From a virus: DNA of 35,773 nt. Below, piece after piece: positions 30,675 to 35,773 of this stretch. The stretch is taken from positions 1 through 35,773 of IMG/VR virus record IMGVR_UViG_3300008259_004935; one strand, written 5' to 3'. Below the pieces are notes generated by a model that worked only from the letters and a program-made list of their open reading frames with translations, did not search any database and was not told the origin of the DNA. Within the stretch, counting starts at the first letter, position 1. Every line of letters begins with the position of its first letter. A program made the translations under genes and the position numbers.

Positions 30675-31405
30675 CAGTAGGGGGCCCGGTAGGCGGGGGA
30701 GGTGCGGTAGACGCCGAGGCCGGCGCGGCTGGCGGCGGTGGGGCCGCTGGTGTCGCGGAGGATGCGCATCTGGGCCTGGGCGTCGCGGACCTTGTAGGCA
30801 GCCGCCTTGGCGTGCTCGGCCCAAGTCGAGTCGATCCCGCGGGGGATGGTTTCGACCGCGAGCTGGTAGGCGCGGGCGACCAGCCACGCGGAGTAGCCTT
30901 CGCAGCCGACGATCTCCCAAGGGCGCTGCCCAGCGTCGATCAGGGTCTGGAGCAGCTCGGCGTAGGCCGCATCGATCTGCGGCTGCCATCCGGTGCCGGC
31001 GGCGGCCTGGGCTTGGGGGATGCGGTAGGCGAGTTCAGGGAGCCGATCATACAGATCGGTCACGGTGCAGGAGCAGCGGGGTATCCACCGCACGACGTAG
31101 GCCGGGGCGCGGTGGTGCCAGGGGGCGCCGTCGATGGTCAGGACCCAGCGCAGCTCGTACCCGCTGCCGTAGTCCAGCGAGGAGGCGGGGGTGATCGTCG
31201 CGGTGGCGATCGAGCTGGCGACGGTGACAGAGCCGCTCGACAGCTCGGTGTCGTCCCGCTTGACGAAGGCCCAGGTGCCGCCAGAGGGGGCGACCAGGGC
31301 CGCCGCGCTGCCGTGGCGGAGGGGTAGCGCCACGCTGGCGGCCTCGCCGCGCACCAGCAGGTGCGGCAGACGAGACGCGGGGGCCAGCGTGGCGGGGGCG
31401 GCCAT
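30674..31405 (-). CDS. Head-tail connector-region protein
   Basis: A 243-residue protein starting at ATG 31405. The N-terminal half is beta-rich (GEAASVALPLRHGSAAALVAPSGGTWAFVKRDDTEL, YELRWVLTIDGAPWHHRAP) and resembles a small beta-sandwich. The C-terminal half is helical (IDAAYAELLQTLIDAGQRPWEIVG, SAWLVARAYQLAVETIPRG, AAAYKVRDAQAQMRILRD), as in adaptor proteins. It may link the portal-side connector to the tail, from position and make-up only. Confidence 0.55.
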   Translation of the reverse strand: MAAPATLAPASRLPHLLVRGEAASVALPLRHGSAAALVAPSGGTWAFVKRDDTELSSGSVTVASSIATATITPASSLDYGSGYELRWVLTIDGAPWHHRAPAYVVRWIPRCSCTVTDLYDRLPELAYRIPQAQAAAGTGWQPQIDAAYAELLQTLIDAGQRPWEIVGCEGYSAWLVARAYQLAVETIPRGIDSTWAEHAKAAAYKVRDAQAQMRILRDTSGPTAASRAGLGVYRTSPAYRAPY

Positions 31406-31674
31406 CAGGTGATCTCGGCGCCGAGCGCGGGGCCCTCAAGCCAAGTCGCGCCGCCGTCGGGGGTCCAGTAGGCGAGGATGTCGCCCTCGGCGGCGGCGGA
31501 GGTGTTGATCCTCAGCACGGGCTGGGCGGCACCGAAGGGCTGGCCGGTGGGGCTGGCGGTGTCGGTGCCGGGGGTGGGCTCACCGGCGGCGGCGACGATG
31601 AGCAGCTCGTCGTCAACGTGGGAGTTGGTAGAGGATCGAAGGGCCAGAACGAGGCCACGGAAGGCGGGGGTCAT
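31405..31674 (-). CDS. Small structural-region protein
   Basis: An 89-residue protein sharing ATGA-type overlaps with both neighbours. It has an N-terminal strand pair (FRGLVLALRSSTNSHVDDELLIVAAAG), a Pro/Gly/Thr-rich middle and AEGDILAYWTPDGGATWLEGPAL near the end. It could be a capsid decoration or connector protein. No family recognised. Confidence 0.58.
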   Translation of the reverse strand: MTPAFRGLVLALRSSTNSHVDDELLIVAAAGEPTPGTDTASPTGQPFGAAQPVLRINTSAAAEGDILAYWTPDGGATWLEGPALGAEIT

Positions 31675-32378
31675 TGTGCAGCCTCACGGAGCTTGGCGAG
31701 GAAGGGAAATTCCCGGGCGTATTGACGGATCACGGATTCCGGCATCTGAAGCGCGATCCGCTGGCGATCGGCCTCAGCGGCGGCGTTGGTGTTGCCGCTC
31801 ATCGCCCGGAGACAGTGAAGGAGGTTCTGGGCGGCGATCTCCACAATGGCGGGATCGTCGGGGTCCTCCTGGACGAGCAACTCCATCACGTCGGCCAGGA
31901 ACTTGAGGTAGCCGTCGTCATCGTGCGCCCACAGGATGCGCGAGCCCAGCGCGCGGGGGCGCTGCCATGCCGAGGAGTAGGTGAAGACGGGCGTCACGCC
32001 GTCGGCGTGAACCCCCTCCCACCGCTGAAGGTAGGTGGACGGGCTGGCGTCGACGCGAGCCACGCCGAATGCCACGACCTTGAAGTCGTGGGGCACCGGG
32101 CGCCAGCCCTTGGTGCCCATGTGCTGCGCCGCACCCTCACCGCGCCCCCTGATCTTGCCGTTGCCGTTGAGGCCGGGCTGGAAGCTCACGAGCGCCAGCC
32201 GGGGCACGATCATGCCGCCGCGACACTGGAGCACCGCGGGGTTGTACATGTAGTGCCAAGCGTCGGTCGGGTCGACGATGACGAGCTGATCGGGCGAGAC
32301 CTGACCAGACCGCGGGCGATGGTCCAAGGCGAAGGACTCGCCTTGGCTGCTTCGCGCGGCTTGCGGAATGGGGATCAT
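31671..32378 (-). CDS. Structural-region protein of unknown function
   Basis: A 235-residue protein whose ATG at 32378 is preceded by AGAGGA. The first half is rich in Gly, Pro and strands (VSPDQLVIVDPTDAWHYMYNPAVLQCRGGMIVPRLALVSFQPGL), and the second half is helical and acidic (DGYLKFLADVMELLVQEDPDDPAIVEIAAQNLLHCLRAMSG). It lies just after the major capsid gene, where head-completion or decoration proteins are found. It is not one of the common connector families as far as I can see. Confidence 0.58.
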   Translation of the reverse strand: MIPIPQAARSSQGESFALDHRPRSGQVSPDQLVIVDPTDAWHYMYNPAVLQCRGGMIVPRLALVSFQPGLNGNGKIRGRGEGAAQHMGTKGWRPVPHDFKVVAFGVARVDASPSTYLQRWEGVHADGVTPVFTYSSAWQRPRALGSRILWAHDDDGYLKFLADVMELLVQEDPDDPAIVEIAAQNLLHCLRAMSGNTNAAAEADRQRIALQMPESVIRQYAREFPFLAKLREAAQ

Positions 32379-32414
32379 GGTGGGGCGTCCTCTGCGGTGG
32401 TGCGGCGCTTAGGC

Positions 32415-33386
32415 TCAGGTGGTGGCGTAGGTGATCGCGGTGAGGCCCTTCGGATCAAGGATGCCCGTGGCCAGGTGGAACGCGATCTCGAAGGTGGTCA
32501 CGCCGCCAGCGCCGCGGATGGCCTCCATCGTCCAGAAGCCGGCGTTGGCGACGGCGATCGCGCCGACACCGAGGGCCACGGGCTGGTGCTTGGTGGCGAT
32601 GCCGGCCTCGGAGAAGAGCGGGGCGACGGTGTCGGAGCCGTCGGTGGCGACGCGGTCGGAGAGGTACAGGCGGAGCTGGCCGCCGAAGAACTCGCCGACG
32701 AAACCGCCCATGGCCGGCCCCTGCGCCATGAACTGCTGGAGCTGCCCGGACAGCGCAGCGGCGCCGCCCATGCTGATCGCGTCGTTGGTGAGGTCCAGCA
32801 AGCCCTTGCCGGTGATCACGCCGCAGATCCCGCCGCCGCCGACGCCGCCGCGGGCCTTGGCCTCGATGAGGGCCTGGGAGAGCGCCGCCCAGGTCAGGCG
32901 GCCGCCAGAGCTGCCGGCGGTGTAGGTGGCGGAGGTCGCCAGGGCGCACACGTCGCGGACGAGCGTGTTGCCGTAGACGCCCATGCCGTCCTCAATGATG
33001 ACCCCGACGTGCGAGGCGCCGAGCGATCCGTCGATGAGCGACTCGGTGAAGCTCAGGCCGAAGTCGCTGGCCTTGCGCGAAAAGGCGCGGCGGCTCGGCG
33101 ACAGATTGACCATGTCGACGGCGAGGTTGGTGGGCGTGCTGGCGCTGCCCTCGGAGACGGCGGCGGCCACGCCGCTGCCGATCTCGGCCAGACCGATCGA
33201 GATCCCGAGCGCGCCGACAAGCGCGCCGAGGCTGGCGTCACGGCCGAGGATTCCGCGCATGACCGGATCGGCCAGCACGAAGCGGTTGTTGTCGGCGGCG
33301 CTGATCTTGCGCTGGATCAGCCGCGTGGCGAGAGTTTGGTTGGCGTCGCCCCAACCGGAGCCGGAGAACCAGGGACCTGCGGACAT
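32415..33386 (-). CDS. Major capsid protein
   Basis: The 323-residue protein starts six bases after AGGAGG, the strong ribosome site expected for the most abundant phage protein. It begins MSAGPWFSGSGWGDANQTLATRLIQRK and has a long helical region LTWAALSQALIEAKARGGVGGGG, resembling the spine of HK97-type coats. Strands follow (GQLRLYLSDRVATDGSDTVAPLFSEAGIATKHQPVALGVGAIAVANAGF), and it ends with TFEIAFHLATGILDPKGLTAITYATT. Its place after a scaffold-like gene and before the connectors is standard. The HK97 fold is inferred; no sequence signature proves it. Confidence 0.8.
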   Translation of the reverse strand: MSAGPWFSGSGWGDANQTLATRLIQRKISAADNNRFVLADPVMRGILGRDASLGALVGALGISIGLAEIGSGVAAAVSEGSASTPTNLAVDMVNLSPSRRAFSRKASDFGLSFTESLIDGSLGASHVGVIIEDGMGVYGNTLVRDVCALATSATYTAGSSGGRLTWAALSQALIEAKARGGVGGGGICGVITGKGLLDLTNDAISMGGAAALSGQLQQFMAQGPAMGGFVGEFFGGQLRLYLSDRVATDGSDTVAPLFSEAGIATKHQPVALGVGAIAVANAGFWTMEAIRGAGGVTTFEIAFHLATGILDPKGLTAITYATT

Positions 33387-33395
33387 GGGAGCCTC

Positions 33396-33995
33396 CTATC
33401 GGTTGGCTTTGCGGTGCGCGTCTACGCGCTGGAGGTAGGCAGAGATAGACTCGCCGGGGAGCATGTCGGGATCGGCGCCAGCCTGACCCCGAGGAGAGGC
33501 GCCGCGGTCCACCGAAGCGGGGCCGCGCTGGCCGCCGAAGGGGGAGGCCGGGGCGGCGGGGGTCGCGGGGGTGACCGCGGGGAGGTAGGCCTGCACGGTG
33601 GGATGGATGTTCGGCTTGGGGGCCTTGTCGGGCGCCTCGGCGTGGGCCTTGTGGGCGGCGATCTGGCGGCCCCACCAATCGGCGACCCCACCTTCGCCAC
33701 GATCGGCCTTGGGGGTCGCATCAAAGGCGGCCAGGACCGCCGCGCGGCCGAGGGGATCGCGCACGCCGGCGTCGGAGAGGGCCAGGTCGCGCGCGTGGGT
33801 CGCCTGGACCTCGCCGAGGGCCTTCGCGAGCGTGGCCTTGTGGCCGGCGTCAATCTCGGCGAGGATCTGCGGGCGAAGCTCGGCGGTGAGTTGGGTGCGG
33901 ATGCTGGCGAGGTCGACCGAGGCCGGCGCGGGGGCGGCCTGAGCCTGGGCGGCGGGCTGGGTGGGCGTCTGGGCGGTGCCGGGGGCGTCAGGCAT
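33396..33995 (-). CDS. Scaffolding protein
   Basis: A 199-residue protein overlapping the portal gene by eight bases. It is highly charged and Ala/Pro-rich. Residues about 27-75 form a long helix (LASIRTQLTAELRPQILAEIDAGHKATLAKALGEVQATHARD), followed by a disordered Pro/Ala/Gly region and a C-terminal basic helix (SISAYLQRVDAHRKANR). Such a short basic helix binds the coat protein in many scaffolds. It lies between portal and major capsid protein, as scaffolds normally do, with no protease gene visible. Confidence 0.7.
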   Translation of the reverse strand: MPDAPGTAQTPTQPAAQAQAAPAPASVDLASIRTQLTAELRPQILAEIDAGHKATLAKALGEVQATHARDLALSDAGVRDPLGRAAVLAAFDATPKADRGEGGVADWWGRQIAAHKAHAEAPDKAPKPNIHPTVQAYLPAVTPATPAAPASPFGGQRGPASVDRGASPRGQAGADPDMLPGESISAYLQRVDAHRKANR

Positions 33996-35313
33996 CGGGG
34001 GTGTCCTCTGAGTCAGCGGGCGGCGCGGCGGCCGCTTTGGCGGCCTGGGCGAGGTCGAAGGCCTCGAGGGCGTCTTCTACCTCGTCTCCATACAGCACGC
34101 CCACAGAAAGCGCAACAGGGCGGCGGCCGGCCTCTACGGCGGCGTAGCTCTCGGCTACGGAGAGGATGGCCGCGTTCCACCGGCGCAGGGCAGGGTAGTG
34201 CAGCGCGGCGGCGCGCTCAGCGGCCTCCTCCTCGGCGACGGTGGGCTCGCCGCCGACGCTCGCCATGGGGAGGGGCAGGCCGAGGGACAGGGAGGCGGCG
34301 AGCTCGGCGGCGGCGATGGCCTCGCCGGTGATTTTGGGATCGTAGCCGGGGCCGAGCTGGCCAACGAGGCCGGGGCGCTCAGGGTCGACGTTGTCGAAGA
34401 CGTGGATCGCTTCGGGGCCGCCAGCGGCGCCGACTTGGCCGGAGCGCTCATCGGAGCCAGCGCCACGGGGGGCGGCGCCGATCGCGTACCGGAAGGGGTG
34501 GCCGGCGTCGATGATCGCGGCGCCCCAGTGTGACCAGAGGACGGGGAAGCGGAGCGCGGCCTCGACCAGGGCTGCCGTTGTGTATGGCTGGCCGGGCTGG
34601 CCCAGCACCACGATCCGGTGGTGAGGCCGGCCGTCAGCGTCGCGCCACTCAGGCAGCCACGCCTTGGCATCGGCGGGGGTCACGTCTTCGCCGTCGTCGA
34701 TGCGCTCGACCTTGTAGACCGGCCGCTCCTCGTCTGTGAGGTCGTAGATCTCACGGGTCTGGCAGAAGCGGTCGCCGTTCCACCGCTGGCGGTGGTGCAC
34801 AATCACCGTTGGCACGGTGGGATCGTCGCCGGCGTACTCGCAGGCGATGTCAGCGGGGGAAACGGGGGTGAAGGTGACGCGGCGGCGGCGAGAGGCCCAG
34901 CCAACCAGGATGGCGGAGTAGCCAGCGGCAAGGCGGTAGCCGAGGGCGTCGCGGGCGGCGGTCTGGAGGGTGGAAGGTAGAGGCAGGGCGCCGATCTGGC
35001 GGTAGCGGTCGATCAGCGTGGTGGCGCTGGCGTCGTCACAGGCGGCGAGGAGGGCCTCGGAGAGGCCAGAGCAGGCGGGCGGGCGCAGGTAGGCGCGGTT
35101 CACGCGGTCGACCTGGGCGCGCAGGGCGTTGCGGGTCACGTCGACAGGGCCGACGATGTTCCGGCGGTCGCCGAGCATGGTCTGGGCGCGCTGTTCGAGG
35201 TCGTTGTGGTGCCGGTTCTCATAGATCCGCACGGCCAAGGCGACCTGTTCGCGCTCGGTGCGCGGCTGCCAGCCGTTGAGTGACCACGGATTGAGCATGG
35301 TTTGGGCTACCAC
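33988..35313 (-). CDS. Portal protein
   Basis: The 441-residue protein forms the ring through which DNA enters the head. It begins MVAQTMLNPWSLNGWQPRTEREQVALAVRIYENRHHNDLEQRAQTM and includes VDVTRNALRAQVDRVNRAYLRPP. The middle has the beta-rich wing (DIACEYAGDDPTVPTVIVHHRQRW, TREIYDLTDEERPVYKVERIDDG), and a helix near 320-350 (ITGEAIAAAELAASLSLGLPLP) resembles the portal stem. The tail is Asp/Glu/Ala-rich. The GTG at 35313 was chosen; ATG 35298 is in frame, and neither has a good ribosome site. It follows terL after a 15-bp gap. Confidence 0.83.
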   Translation of the reverse strand: MVAQTMLNPWSLNGWQPRTEREQVALAVRIYENRHHNDLEQRAQTMLGDRRNIVGPVDVTRNALRAQVDRVNRAYLRPPACSGLSEALLAACDDASATTLIDRYRQIGALPLPSTLQTAARDALGYRLAAGYSAILVGWASRRRRVTFTPVSPADIACEYAGDDPTVPTVIVHHRQRWNGDRFCQTREIYDLTDEERPVYKVERIDDGEDVTPADAKAWLPEWRDADGRPHHRIVVLGQPGQPYTTAALVEAALRFPVLWSHWGAAIIDAGHPFRYAIGAAPRGAGSDERSGQVGAAGGPEAIHVFDNVDPERPGLVGQLGPGYDPKITGEAIAAAELAASLSLGLPLPMASVGGEPTVAEEEAAERAAALHYPALRRWNAAILSVAESYAAVEAGRRPVALSVGVLYGDEVEDALEAFDLAQAAKAAAAPPADSEDTPDA

Positions 35314-35328
35314 GCGCAGCGGGCGGCG

Positions 35329-35773
35329 TCAACGGCGCAGGGCTTGCTCCATGAGGCCGACGACGCCGTAGCGGAGGGAGTCGATCCCGTCTTTTTCGGG
35401 GGCGAGGCGGTCGCCTTGCCACCGCTCAATGTCGTGAATGAGGGGGGCGCAGGACGGATCGACGGTGATCCGCTTGGCCACCATCAAGCGGTGCAGGACC
35501 TCGGCGCCTTCGAGGTGCGATCTGGCGTACTTTCGGGGGGTCTCAATGTACTGGAGCGGCTTGGGCAGCTTGGCCATCCACCCGGGCGTGCGGGTGTCGT
35601 AGCCGAGGGCCTCGGCGATGGCGGCTTGCAGGCGCTGGTTGCTTTTGTACCCGCCGCGGCGGTCGCCGCCGTGGGCGCGGTCGCCTACCCAGAGGTCTAC
35701 GTCGCCGAGGGAGAGGCCGGCGGCGCGGAGCAGCTCCAAGATGCCGCGCGCGTCGTCCTGGCTCTCGGTGCGG
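35329..35773 (-). CDS. terL: Terminase large subunit, C-terminal part (nuclease); continues from the left end
   Basis: The frame is already open at the window edge and begins with R-T-E, the same three residues that end the left-hand part; removing one copy of the 10-bp repeat joins both in frame. In joined numbering the nuclease continues with DVDLWVGDRAHGG (D373) and KDGIDSLRYG (D473), which with D308 make the three metal-binding acids of the RNase-H-like fold. The C-terminus, YGVVGLMEQALRR, is normal. This 444-base part supplies the last 144 residues not shared with the left part, making 489 in all. Confidence 0.93.
   Translation of the reverse strand, partial: RTESQDDARGILELLRAAGLSLGDVDLWVGDRAHGGDRRGGYKSNQRLQAAIAEALGYDTRTPGWMAKLPKPLQYIETPRKYARSHLEGAEVLHRLMVAKRITVDPSCAPLIHDIERWQGDRLAPEKDGIDSLRYGVVGLMEQALRR
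35764..35773. repeat. 10-bp terminal direct repeat, right copy
   Basis: The last ten bases, CTCGGTGCGG, equal positions 1-10. The copy lies within codons of terL in the same frame as the left one (both encode R-T-E on the minus strand), which makes chance identity unlikely. Confidence 0.8.

Noticed and set aside
31674-34331. 885-codon plus-strand open frame over the capsid genes
   Set aside because: It is opposite to the major capsid, scaffold and portal genes and reads as Gly/Asp/Val/Arg-rich low-complexity sequence. The opposite strand has strong ribosome sites and a standard head-gene order.
1-35773. Integrase, excisionase or other site-specific recombinase
   Set aside because: No tyrosine or serine recombinase pattern was seen in any plausible gene, so a temperate life style is not claimed despite the HTH protein and the tRNA-like element.
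1-35773. CRISPR array or insertion sequence
   Set aside because: No regularly spaced identical repeats of 25-40 bp and no transposase-like product were seen. The CTACCC repeats are far too short and close together.

Overview
This window looks like a complete tailed-phage genome of siphovirus type, in very GC-rich DNA (I estimate about 70 % G+C by eye). The strongest evidence is at the two ends. The last 10 bases (35764-35773) repeat the first 10 (1-10). If one copy is removed and the ends are joined, the large terminase gene reads through the join in frame: 345 residues at the left end plus 144 at the right give one 489-residue protein with all expected motifs. The molecule is therefore circular or circularly permuted, about 35,763 bp, opened inside terL. 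The host cannot be named from the sequence. The GC content, AGGAGG-type ribosome sites and a tRNA-Ser-like 3' end are all that bear on it.

Late (structural) region, minus strand. It runs from about 1598 leftward through the join and on from 35773 to 19548, about 17.8 kb with almost no gaps. Gene order is small-terminase candidate, large terminase, portal, scaffold, major capsid protein, connector-type proteins, tail completion protein, tail tube, tail-assembly chaperone with a -1 frameshift extension, gp10-like protein, tape measure, a 1100-residue sialidase-like tail protein, a hub-like tail protein, two small distal tail proteins, then three tiny membrane peptides, a coiled-coil membrane protein and a small unknown protein. 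Most neighbours overlap as ATGA, GTGA, TGATG or TAATG, which points to one polycistronic message.

Replication region. A leftward operon (13626 to 5011) encodes an unknown charged protein, a RuvC-like resolvase, an SF2 helicase, a primase-polymerase/ATPase fusion, a coiled-coil protein, an adenine methyltransferase, a small protein with a QxxLF peptide, and at the end an Amidase_3 endolysin. A rightward block (13745 to 18696) carries a PD-(D/E)XK exonuclease, its usual small partner, a proline-rich protein, small orphans and a Rad50/SMC-like ATPase with a CxxC hook. No replicative DNA polymerase, integrase or Mre11 homologue was recognised.

Early/accessory region, plus strand (1728-4954). It holds a lone lipoprotein gene with its own terminator, an HTH protein behind a promoter with an operator-like palindrome, an ASCH-domain protein and several small unknowns.

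The most unusual feature is a regulatory cassette found three times on the plus strand (4291-4345, 16142-16196, 18696-18753). Each copy has a CTATT box, a CGGCCGG/CCGGCCG inverted repeat with 19 bp between arms, a -35 TTGACG, a 15-bp spacer and a -10 GATAAT. Each drives a different 66-72 residue orphan protein, and two have a perfect hairpin at the predicted 5' end of the mRNA. This looks like a phage-specific co-regulated set of small genes.
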